Of a stretch of 64,000 nt of DNA, positions 43,238 to 53,800 are shown piece after piece. Every line of letters begins with the position of its first letter. Within the stretch, counting starts at the first letter, position 1. Position numbers and translations under genes: made by a program. The notes beneath the pieces were generated by a model. It had not been told where the DNA came from, made no database searches, and saw only the letters and a list, made by a program, of their open reading frames with translations. The DNA is from Klebsormidium nitens (Eukaryota; Streptophyta; Klebsormidiophyceae; Klebsormidiales; Klebsormidiaceae), in assembly GCA_000708835.1 (NCBI GenBank), contig DF237044.1, positions 124,001 through 188,000 of the forward strand. The letters are read 5' to 3'.

Positions 43238-45020
43238 ATGGCCTTGTCACACGCTGCAGAGGTCTGTTCTTCTGGCTTGTTCTCAACCACCCAGAATTTC
43301 CACAACTCCGCCCGACCAGCTCAGCCAATTCCTCTTGCCAGCACTTTCTTCGGTAGCTCTCGCAAATTGGACCAGAAAACCTGGTCACTAATTACAGATG
43401 TGCAGAAGTCGCAGCGGAAGGGCAATGCCACACGAGCGTCAGCCGCCGGAAGCGGCAACTCGTTTGGTAGGTTCTTCAAAAAGGTGCTGAACAGCACGCC
43501 CATTCTTGGGCTTGTGTCAAACCTGGCTGTGGACGCAGGCAATTCCTTTGTGCACTACTCGCAGTTTGGCAGGCAAGTTGCAGACAAGGCAACACGGGCG
43601 ACGGACGAGGCGTTTGCGGATCTTGAGGCAATCCATGGGAAGGTAAGCTGCCGTCTTGACAAGCGGTCCCGAAATGCTACACAGCGTTGGTATTACGGCG
43701 CCGGCTGCTCTCCTTTGTGAACGTTTTTTCTAACAGGAGCACTGAAAGTTGATACTGCTCTGACTGTTAGGCAGCTCTGACGGAGACCATAATGCCCCAC
43801 ATCAGAAACTGCAATTGTAACCTTGGTGGAATCTCATCGAAGAAATTGCGGGACGACATCAGCCACCCTGCTGATCATGTAACTTAGTGCGCACTTGATC
43901 AGTGAGCGAAATGTCATACAGAGAAAGAACAACGGAACATTCTCCTGACGGGGCTCTAAGGGAGTGAGAGGCGCTGGAATTGCCTCTGAAGCAGCTCCCT
44001 TGTCGATTTGCATCTAACAATGTTTCCCGTCCTTCTTTGTAAAGAACCCGTTGTTTCTTGCGTTACCTGTTTCCATTGCTTCTCTAAACCGCGTCTACTT
44101 ACACCGTGAAGACAACAAGTCCAGCACCATTGGCAGGATGCTCACAAGATTGCTCCTGAATCCAAAGATTTAAACAGTGATGATCTGTTCTTCGAACCCC
44201 CCAGGCTCAGCTCCCTTTCAAATACCTTCTCTATTGTGGCACCTGTCCATTTGGAAAGTTTCTATTCCGCCTGACGTGTCTTACTGTCGCATGTCTTCCA
44301 GCCCGCCCGTTTCGGTCACGTCCTCTTCTGCTGCTGGATTGCCTCCTCTGGTGCGGGCCTTCTCCGGAGGGACGACGTCCTCGTTGCCGCCAAGCGGCTG
44401 CGCTACTCTTTGGATCTGCAGTTCGAAGTGGAGAATCAGGAGCGGCTTATGCAAGAGGCGGTAGCCAAGGTGAGATCAAGTTCTTGATCCACGCAAGAGT
44501 CGTGCTTTTGCGGTTTCAACCTGAGAGCAGAAACTTGTGGACAATGACAAGGACTTCTAAGACTTGAGCCCAGCGTATTTTTTCTTAAGTTCGAAGCCGT
44601 TTATGATTGTTCCTGTTCCTTCTGAGATCGGAGAACGGTTTTGTTGTTCTGTTCTTGGGAACAGCACAAGGACAGACGGGCCGCTCCATGGGATATTCGA
44701 GAGCCTCTTATACATCGCTCTGCGTGAGTTGCTTTGCCTGTTTCTAACATTTGAAAGTACACTTGTTGCAGGTTGAAAAATTGAAAAAGCCATTCCCAGA
44801 CCCTCCGCTAGTCGCACGAATGGACGTGGCAGTGCAGACCTTATGCAAGTGCTGTATAGGCCGAGACTATATCTCAGAAGAAGACAGCAGAATACTTCAG
44901 TTAGTCTTGAAGGCGTGCTTTTCGGAGGCAACGAGTCCAATGATCGAGGATGTGCTGAGGCCATATCTAGAGCGGGACAACGAAGTCGAGATATCTAGTT
45001 CAGATGCTGTAACAACTTGA
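43238..45020 (+). CDS. Unrecognised protein with plastid transit-like N-terminus
   Basis: Three phase-0 exons (43238-43642, 44302-44469, 44772-45020) encode 273 residues. The first ~75 residues are Ser/Thr/Ala-rich with basic residues and almost no acidic ones, as in chloroplast transit peptides. Exon 1 continues with FFKKVLNSTPILGLVSNLAV. Exon 2 starts with a hydrophobic segment (ARFGHVLFCCWIASSGAGLL) that could be a membrane helix, then a helical charged segment (KRLRYSLDLQFEVENQERLM). Exon 3 has CKCC and a helical acidic end (SDAVTT). I recognise no family. Plastid location is inferred from the N-terminus only. Confidence 0.75.
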
Positions 45021-45670
45021 CCACGGGCTGACTCGCGTCGGACCGTCCGGCTAAAGAGGACTGCATTGAAAGACGTTGGGAGTACCACTTATTATCTATC
45101 ACTCCGATTCATTCATCCACTCCGCCCAACCTTGGATTCATGGCCCAATTGCATGAGAGCGCTAGGCGCAGTGAATGCATTCGAGGCCAGACCAGACGTA
45201 CTGGGCAGGGTAGTGGCAATTCTAAGTAGATGTCCTAGTGCAACAGCCAAGGATGCAACATTTCTATGCAGGAGGCGCGGAGGCGCGCGGGAAACGTACA
45301 TGTACGTGCCAATCATTTCAATGCATGCACGGTTCAGTCTCTAGCTACGGTCACGTAAAGTAGACGCGTACTGCGTCACTCGCAAGCGATTGGCCTGGGC
45401 CGGCGGTGCTTATTTCAAACGGCCCCCGGCCCCAGAAGACGAGAATGGGTCAATCGGAATCACCGACGCTTCAATCGCAAACACAAATCGATCCCACTGC
45501 TTAACCTCGAGTTCCATTTTGAATCATCCACGCTGCCGGAATCATCCGACTGCCCCTGAACCAATTCTGCCAACAAGAGTAATTGTAGACACTCCAGCAT
45601 TTCAAGGCTTATTTCATGTTAGATAAGCGCGAGCACCAAATGCTACCTCTGGACTCAAAGTCCATGTTGT
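45021..45670. other. Intergenic region between convergent genes
   Basis: 650 bp between two convergent 3' ends. A plus-strand open stretch at 45390-45626 has no splice or family support and is taken as chance. Nothing else is seen. Confidence 0.5.
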
Positions 45671-48600
45671 CTAGTATTTAATGGGTCCTTTCAGGTTGCC
45701 TTCCGCAAACTGCAGAGAACCAGCGTACACGTCAGTTCTGACACCCCAAAATCACGATGTCCAATAACAATCGAAGCGTGCTGAAGTAACATCCTGGCGG
45801 CAAATTACTCGGATGTAAAAGTAGAAAACTAGAACCCTTATGCAGATCATTAGAAGCGGCTGTCAAATCACGTATTTCGATTGGCTAGCAAGTTCCGACG
45901 ACAAGTTTCAGGCGGTCAGTATGAGGGAGCGACGGCGACTACTGAAATGGCCAGCAAATAAACACAGAACTTGCGATGGACGCAAACCACTTTCTATCAC
46001 GGGAAAGAATGCTCTGAAATGTGAAGCCAAGGACAAAATAGTGGTATGTTCCAGGACCGGAAAAGACGCATACAGCTCGTTTTGGCGGTGCCTGCGGCGC
46101 TTACCTGTCTGACGATTGGCTCTTGCGAGGTGTCGAACTCCGAAGTGGTCCCCTCCCAAACGACCCTGCCTTCGTGGAGGAAAAGCAGCCTGGCAGACAG
46201 ACCAAGCAAAGTGATTTCGGGTTGTCAGGTAATCATAGTTTACGGACCACAAAACGGGATTGAACCCAAGGCACATGCGCGCTTGGAGTAAGACCTGTTG
46301 CTCGAACCCCGCTTTTGCTCGAACCCCACTCCCCGCAAAAAAGAACTTAATCAAAAGGTACAGAGCCCCGTAAGCTCTGAGAAAGTTCTTCTAACTTGCA
46401 GCGCGGACTTTTGTGTTTGCAGTCGAACTCTTGAAAAAACGTGGCGACGAGGAGGACAACTCACAACGATTTTCCTTTAGCTGCCTAGGAGCCTTCAAAG
46501 GTCCGTTCAAAAGCCTTGTAGAACCCTGCTTTTGCCACTCAACTTGGAGTGAGCCTCACAGACAGAGCTTTCAGTTGTTTCGTTTCCTGCATGTTTTTGC
46601 CACGTACAACAATGGTCGTAACAGTTACCTCGTTAAGAATGAAGTCGGTAGCACTGCCTGGCAAAGCAACAACAACAATCAGCTTCCTTCTTCCACAAAG
46701 TCTCTGCCCATCCTTACTTTTCCACACCTGTTTCAACCCTCGTCCCTTTCCGCTTCCCTCCATCGTCGCGTTTCTCGCAATCGTTCTCTGATAATTAAAC
46801 CTCTAGCTCGCAAAATCGTTGACACGCAATCGTCTTTCAGGCTTCGACTCTAACCCGCGTCATTTTTCGTGACCCACCTGTCAACCGTTCGACCCTAACC
46901 CGCGTCAGTTTCCGTGTGACCCTCCTGTCAACCGTTCGACTCTAACCCGCGTCGGTTTCCGTGACCCACCTGTCAACCGCGCGCCGGATCGTGCTGTGCT
47001 GGTGAGTCACCACGATGTAGCTCGCGATCGTTCCGGGCTCTTTCGTCGCCGGATTGATGCTCTTCACGTGCAGCGACCGGATCAAATCTTCCACGACCGT
47101 CGATGCGATCGGGTCCAATCCGGCCGTCGGTTCGTCGTACATGACCACCTCCCGGTCGTCCGATGAGCGCTCCTCCTGGGCGTCCGAGATGATGGCACGT
47201 GCCAGCGCCACGCGCTTCTTCATCCCGCCGGACAGCTCGCTCGGAAGCCGCTGCTCGACGTTCTGCAGAGGGGAAGGTCTGAAGATATGAAACCTGTTAT
47301 TGAAAACAAATCGAGGGTCTTGTAGTCCGGGCCTTGCAATCGCGGCTTGAGGATTTGGAGCTGACAACCTGAGAGTTCGTACGGATGGCTTCCTGAGTTG
47401 TGGGGTGTTGACATCAGGAACTTCCGAAGACAGGACGTCGGACTCGGCCGAAGCGTCTGGCAGACGGACGAAGAAACATCATCAGGAAGCTTCCGCTTTC
47501 AGGGGCATATATTCGCGACTCTGCAAAACAAAGACAGATCGGCCTTCTTGACCGTGTGATGCCCCCTGCTCCTAATAATGTACCAAAACGATATGTTTCC
47601 GAGTCGTCAAAAAGGACAATCGATTGAGCAGATTCGACCAGTTGCGAAATTGTTTGATCGATCCAACTCTGAATTCCGAATGAGCCGAGATATGCCCCCG
47701 AGCGGTCGTTTGACCCTCACAAGCTGCCGTTGGGGTGTCCGGAATTGAATCGAATTAAATTGGATTGAGTTGAATCCTAGTGCTGTCAAACGCTTATGAA
47801 ACCGATGCGACAAATCACTTTCCGAACGGAAAGCAGGTGATGTAGCTTTCGGTGATGTAGCTTTCCAGGGGAAAAGAATTACTTGATTTCTGGAATCATA
47901 TCATTTCCGAACAGTACTTCGCGAGCAGCTGTTCAGTAGCACCTGACAAATGTGACCTGACAAAAGGCAGCAACACAAATCTTTTTTTCTGTTGATCAAT
48001 CGTGTAATCAGTCGATAGCTCAAAGGTGATCTGAGAAGGGCGCTGAGTGACTCCCAACGCTCAGAAGAGTTGCAGAGCTCAAACTCGTGAATTCCATCAT
48101 GGAGGAAGAGAAGGGCGACAGCGACTTACATAAAGCCCCACTTGCATCAAGCTCTCAGTCACTCGCCTCTTTATCTCGTCCTCTGGAATATCGGAGTGCT
48201 CGTACCTGCGCAAAATCAGAGCAACAGCCAGACGACTCAAAGAAGCACACTGCATTCTTACGTTCTCTTTTCTTGGCGGTAGAAAGAACGGCGTCGGTTG
48301 AGACTAATAAGCAGCATACAAGAAAAGCTCAGGCTTGCCGATCAGATTGGAAATACCGGCTTCGAGGCACACTGGTTCATAAATCCTGATTGGAAAAGCA
48401 GTCGTCCTCGCAAATAAGTGAAATATGCACTGAGCCTGCACCACCGCACAAGGGGAACCCATGTTTTTTCCGCGGAGTGAGAAACTCACAGCATGAACCC
48501 CACGTTCTCTTGCACAGTGAGTGAATCGAACAGCGCCGCACTCTGGAACACCTGTAGCAGAGAGAAACGACGCGTCTGAGCTGATGCCGTCATGCTGATC

Positions 48601-50004
48601 GAATTAAGGGGTTCAATTAAATTCCATCTTGACAGAAGAAGGAGATCGTTCGGTTCTCAGCCCTGATCGCTGAATTGGCTACATCTTTGAAATAACCCCA
48701 GCTGTCTTGGGGTGGGACCTCAGTAAGATGATATCTGAGCGACACTCCCGTACATGAAAACAGGTGCCAATCATTGTCTGCCTCGCTGCCCAACCTTGCA
48801 CCCTATGACCTAGCGCAGAAAGGTCTTGAACACATTCTGAGCATGATTGCTCATGGTGTATGCTTTGGCCCCATCGTAAAGAGAGCCCCAATGTGCAACA
48901 AGGAAGGTCGTAACTTGAAAGACTCTGCTCAAAGCCAAACCTTGAGAAACTGTCCCGTTCAAGAACTGCTCACCATCCCAATTCGCAGCGGCGGATTGTC
49001 CTCGTCGCTGATCAGCCCTTCCCTCTTCTTGCCACAGACCCAGACCTCACCCTGTACAACAAAAGGACTTTTTCTGCAAATGTACTTACTGCTGTTAGAG
49101 TTCGTGCGTTTGCAATAATGGCAGACAATGATGGGAAAGACGAAAGATGAGTCACATTTCAAATGCAGGCGGCGCAGTTTATTGTGCTTAGACCCTGCAT
49201 GAAGGTACAAACTGGCTTGCTTTCGTCTTGCCCTGTGGTTGAGGTTTCTGGTATGTGAAAAGTCCCGTTAGATGAGCGTATCAGGGAGCTTAAACGGCAA
49301 CCCTCCTTCAGGTGTGCTTGCTCAATTGGCCCCCCGGCAAAAGAGTCGGTTGGAACATTCTTCCACTTGCGCCAAACCGTTATCCTGTATCTTTGAGAAA
49401 GGGCCTAATGCATACACCAGCAAGAACTGCAGAAAGGCAGATGACGCACCTTGTCTGGTTCCAGAAGACCCGCCATGATTCTCAGAATGGTCGATTTTCC
49501 TGTCCCCGAAGGCCCAATGATCCCCACCGCCTCCCCATGCCTGATCTTGAAGCTAGCGCCACGCAGAATGTGCTTATCTCCAAACGACTTGTACACGTCT
49601 TTGCACTCAATCAGCACCTCTCCGTTTTCCTCTACGTCTTCCATTCGTTCGGGGCTGGCCGGGGCCGCTACAAATGCGCTGCATCTAGTTCTCCTGGCTT
49701 GCCGACTCCTTCCATCCTGTTGTTCCCTTGCTCCGCCAAACTCACACCTCGCATTCCAAAATGCTGATGCCACTGCTTCAGATGCATTCCTTCTTTGTGA
49801 GGGGCTTGTTTCATGCTTTGCTTCGAGGGGGGTGCTTGCATGCACAGACTCTGGTCTGCACTGGCAGAGTTGATTTTGGGACGGCCAAACAAGGGGCAGA
49901 GGTTGCAAATGAGCTCCAAAAAGCGTACCTTGGTGAAAGGATCGACAAGTTGCTATTGAGGGTTGAAAAACCGCCCCCAATTGTAGCATGGGAGTCGCAA
50001 GCAT
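45671..50004 (-). CDS. TGD3: TGD3-like chloroplast lipid-import ABC ATPase
   Basis: Seven minus-strand exons, 50004-49450, 49051-48974, 48551-48490, 48205-48130, 47262-46970, 46189-46105 and 45709-45671, give 395 residues. A Ser/Gln/Arg-rich transit peptide of ~100 residues precedes the ATPase. The nucleotide-binding domain is complete: Walker [11 protein letters not shown]-loop [11 protein letters not shown], signature LSGGMKKR, Walker [13 protein letters not shown] and switch His in [15 protein letters not shown]. The ending [12 protein letters not shown] matches the TGD3 C-terminus. In Arabidopsis, TGD3 is the ATPase of the TGD1-TGD2-TGD3 complex that brings ER-derived lipid into plastids for galactolipid synthesis. 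The sequence between LARAIIS and VVMYDE is shorter and more charged than I recall for TGD3. The donor of the signature-bearing exon lies in a tandem 45-47-bp repeat. The gene shares its upstream region with the photolyase. Confidence 0.92.
46843..46979 (-). repeat. Three 45-47-bp tandem repeats spanning a splice donor
   Basis: Units at 46935-46979, 46888-46934 and 46843-46887 share TTCGACTCTAACCCGCGTC on the plus strand. In transcript sense each contains the exon end GTTGACAG and the following donor. The true unit and the farthest unit read GACAG|GTGGGTCAC. The middle unit reads GACAG|GAGGGTCAC, so its donor is broken. Confidence 0.95.
47836..47865. repeat. 15-bp tandem duplication in a TGD3 intron
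   Basis: GGTGATGTAGCTTTC occurs twice in direct succession in the intron between TGD3 exons 4 and 5. It is a minor recent duplication with no evident role. Confidence 0.9.
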
Positions 50005-50812
50005 CTTGCCGCAAGCCAGAAACTAGATAGAACTGCGGTTCAGCTGCTTCTTGTCCCGTCAATGCAATGCGCAAATCAGAGAGGGAGAGCCTTTTTGGCA
50101 CTAGCACCTCGCTTTCAAACCAGCAACCTTCGATACAAGGAATGGCAGCAAAAGTTTCCAATGGCAAAAGAGGTGGGGGTCTTGCGCTGCGGCCGAAGAA
50201 TGGAAACCCTAGATTCGCTCCGAGTCCTGAGCCATGTCAGTGTCACATTGTCAATATGTCAATGTGAATGTCATGAGCATGATGAGCAGGAATGAATGTT
50301 AATGCTGATCGAGGAAGTCAAGCCAAGACATATATGTATTCACACTCTGCAGGGTTCAGTCAACAACGTTTGCGAGAGTCAACCCGAGCTTTCAACTTGG
50401 CATGTCGAGTCTGAAGCCTTCTATTACTATTAGTATCATCCTATTACAATTAGTATCATCCTATTACTATTTTTATAGGATGATCTATTAGTATCATCCT
50501 ATTACTATTAGGATCATGTGTCGATGGTTCATAGTCTCCATATTTCCCTCTGGTACAAGAAACGGCAAAATCAGGCAGGCCCTGGGCACGGCCCGTGAAA
50601 GTGTGAAACTTTTAGGGCAGCTTTTAGACGGTCAAGCATCCGCCACGTTTAGACAAAGGCAAACTCTGCAGAGAGACCTTCTTTCATTGCAACTTGCAAG
50701 CTGAGAAATGGTGCTTGCAAGTAAACAGCCGCATGCTTGTTTTTCTTGCGTTTAGCCACTGTTGCCAGTTTAAACCCTGGCTTCGTGGACCACCACAGCC
50801 CTGCGCGCACGA
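50005..50812. promoter_or_regulatory. Divergent promoter region, TGD3 / photolyase
   Basis: These 808 bp lie between the two start codons. At 50421-50518 there is a 20-bp tandem repeat, CTATTACTATTAGTATCATC, in about four and a half units with one degenerate middle unit; it also contains AGGATGAT in the opposite sense. At 50243-50267 an inverted repeat TCACATTG / CAATGTGA flanks a 9-base AT-rich loop and could form a hairpin or bind a dimer. No light-responsive element is claimed. Confidence 0.6.
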
Positions 50813-53800
50813 ATGCTCGCCTGCTCTCTGCCAAACGCATTGGCACACAGGTGTTCCGCCTTCAGCGGTAGCAGCAAAACAGGCAAAATTCTGATCAGAA
50901 CCGCTCCTCACGCTACCACATTGCAGGCACCGCTCTGCAAAATCCACTCTTCTAGTGCAGCAAACGCTCTTTGCAAAGCGACCACCATTTTGGGTTTGCC
51001 GCTGAGATCCTGTGCTAACTTAGCAAGTAGCCCTAGCTTCAGGTATCGCTCTGCCTTTTCTGCGCAAATCGAAACCCTCTGTCCTGTTGAAACCGGCGGG
51101 TTAGCTTCCAAACCTCAGGGTTTCGTGTCCAAATCAGTTGGAAGTCCATCTGAAATGGCCTCCAAGCGAAAGGCCCCCTCGCGCGGCGCAGAGGGTGCGG
51201 ACGTCAAAGAACTCCTCGAGAAAGCTGTCAAGAAGGGCAAAAATGCAGCTGGAAAAGCCGTAGAGTCGACAGCGGGCGCCGTGAAAGACGCGGCGGGGGG
51301 CGCCGCGAAAGCGGTCAAGAAGGCCACCGAGAAAGTGGCGGAGGTGCCAAAAGCAGCTGCGAAAGCTGTCTTACCGTCCAGCGCAAAGGACGAAGGAGCG
51401 GGGCCTTCGTCGAAGACACCTCCGCTGTCGAGATTACCCGCTGACCTCAACAAGTTGGTTGACCCGAAGCGGGTTATGACGCTACGGGAGGGAGAAGTCA
51501 CGGGGACTGGGCCTGTGTTGTATTGGATGTCAAGAGACCAGCGGTCAGCGGACAACTGGGCTCTGTTATATGCAATCGAGCAAGCGCACAAGCAGGGTTC
51601 GTCGGTCGCGGTTATCTTTAACCTGGTCCCAAGATTCCTGCACGCGGGAGCACGGCATTTCGGGTTTATGCTGAGGGGGCTGCGGGTTATGGAGAAGAAC
51701 CTGAAAGAGAAGGACATTCCGTTCTTCATTGTCCAGGTGAGACTGGTAGATATTGAGTCCTTCTATGCAGGCACCCCCTGCTTTTACAAGCAGACAAGCA
51801 GATTGTGTCATGGCCTCCTTGTTGTTTCTCACCGATTGCCAACTTGAAACAGGGCACAGAGCTCACCCTTTGTTACCATGACGTTTGCACACACACTTGT
51901 TGGTTGATTGCCTCATTAGTACTGAAACTCAGGCGTATCCTCACGGCATCGCCAGAAGAAGCCTTCGCAAGACCGGACCTCAGAGAAGAGAAATAAACAG
52001 GTACATGTGAGAGTTTCTTATTCCATTCTGTAAAGAGCTACACCTCACTGGCCCGCTTGTCAAGACCACTGTTTTCAACTCTCTCCCCACTCTGCCTGGA
52101 ATCGTCATCGGCTCCGACCTCTATAAGCAATTGAAACGTCCTCACTTGATTAAACCCTTCATTCTGATGATGATTCCTCTTTCGATAGGGAGAGCCCGTT
52201 GACACTATTGTCCAGTTCGTTGCCAAAGTGGGCACCTCGCTCCTAGTTACCGACTTCTCGCCTCTCCGGATCGCGCGGGAATGGAAGGGGGGTGTGTGCA
52301 GCTTGGTAAACATCCCCGTGCACCAAGTGGATGCGCACAACGTGGTGCCCACGTGGGTGTGTTCGGACAAGCAAGAGTGAGTGATGAAAGCTGTCCGAAC
52401 TCGTCAATCTCGGACTGCGGCATGGAAGAATGTTGAGGTCGTTCCAGGGAGTGTTGCGACCGAGTCTGAGGGCGTATGCTCCTGGAAATAAGTTGGATTC
52501 CGAGAGTTCTGGCAACCCATGCGGACTCTTTTCAAATAGGGTGGCTACGTGTATATTTGAAGGTTTGTCCGAAACTATGTCTTGGGAGTGTCAAAGGTTC
52601 CTTCAAGTGCGTCCATTGACGTACTTGTGCTTCAGGGCTGTCTCCAACCAATTCTGTTGCTGCAAATCGTTGAAAACGTATTAAGGGACCATTTCCTTGC
52701 AGGTAAGATGCGTGTACGACGTAGGATTCCATACCAAGATGCACCACCAATTGCCGGAGTTCCTGGTAGAATACGCCCATTTAACTTTCCAACAACCCCA
52801 ACAAGGGGAAACTCGAGCTGCCTTCTTATATCATTTCGAGCGTTCGATTTTTTTGGGTACAGTGCGCGTACAATCTGGACCAAGGTCCACCGCAACCTGC
52901 CAGAGTTTTCGGTATAGTATTCCGGATTTATCATTCAAGCCGGATTTATCATTCAAGCCCAACAAACGAACCCTCGAGCCGCCCGCTTGTAACAATTCAG
53001 CGCCCACATTTTGTCGGTATGGTGCGTGAACAATCCGGACCAAGGTCCACCGCAACCTTCCCGAGTTTCTGGTAGAGTACCCCGACTTTACCAAATAACC
53101 CCAACAAACAAACCCTTTAGCCGCCCGCTTATATCGTTTCGGGCGCCCAAATGTCGCAGGTACGGTGCCCGCACAATCCGGAACAAGGTCCACCGCAACC
53201 GCCTAGCAGAGTACCCCGGGTTTACCAAATAACCCCAACAAAGGAGACACTCGAGCCGCCCACTTATAACGATTCGAGCGTCCGACTTTCGTAGGTACGG
53301 TGCGCGAACCATCCGGACCAAGGTCCACCGCAACCTGCCGGAGTTCCTAGTAGAGTATCCCGAGCTGCCTTCCAACCCCAACAAGTGGGCTCTCGAGCCG
53401 CCCGCGCCGATCGACTGGGAGGCGTTGCTGAAGATCGTCCTGTCCAACAAGGCGGTACGTCAGGATCTTAAGACGGTTATTGCAATGGTCACTTGCGCAG
53501 AAATCCAGGGTCAGGCGAAAAGTAGCGGAGGGGGCGGCCTGCGTTTCTGTTATTCTCCAGATGTTTGTGCCTTCACGTGACTTGCTGTTTGTGCTTTGTC
53601 CAGTGGCGGAAAAGTGATGAATTGCAAGCCAAGACAAGGAAAAGATCCCGTCGTGCAGCACAAGGTGGTTCTATCTTGCGCTTGTGTTGCTGCCCGGCAT
53701 CTTGACTCTTGCGCGTGTGTTGCTGCCCGGCATCTTGACACGACGTTTTGTTATACACGACAACATTAACGAGCCCACAACATCCGAGATTTGGTGGTAG

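Noticed and set aside
42556-43356. 266-residue plus-strand ORF running over the KISH gene and into the next gene
   Set aside because: It overlaps KISH in antisense and the start of the 43238 gene in another frame, both of which have better evidence.
49451-49873. Plus-strand ORFs opposite TGD3 exon 1
   Set aside because: The minus-strand frame contains Walker A and a continuous TGD3 alignment; the plus-strand ORFs have no support.
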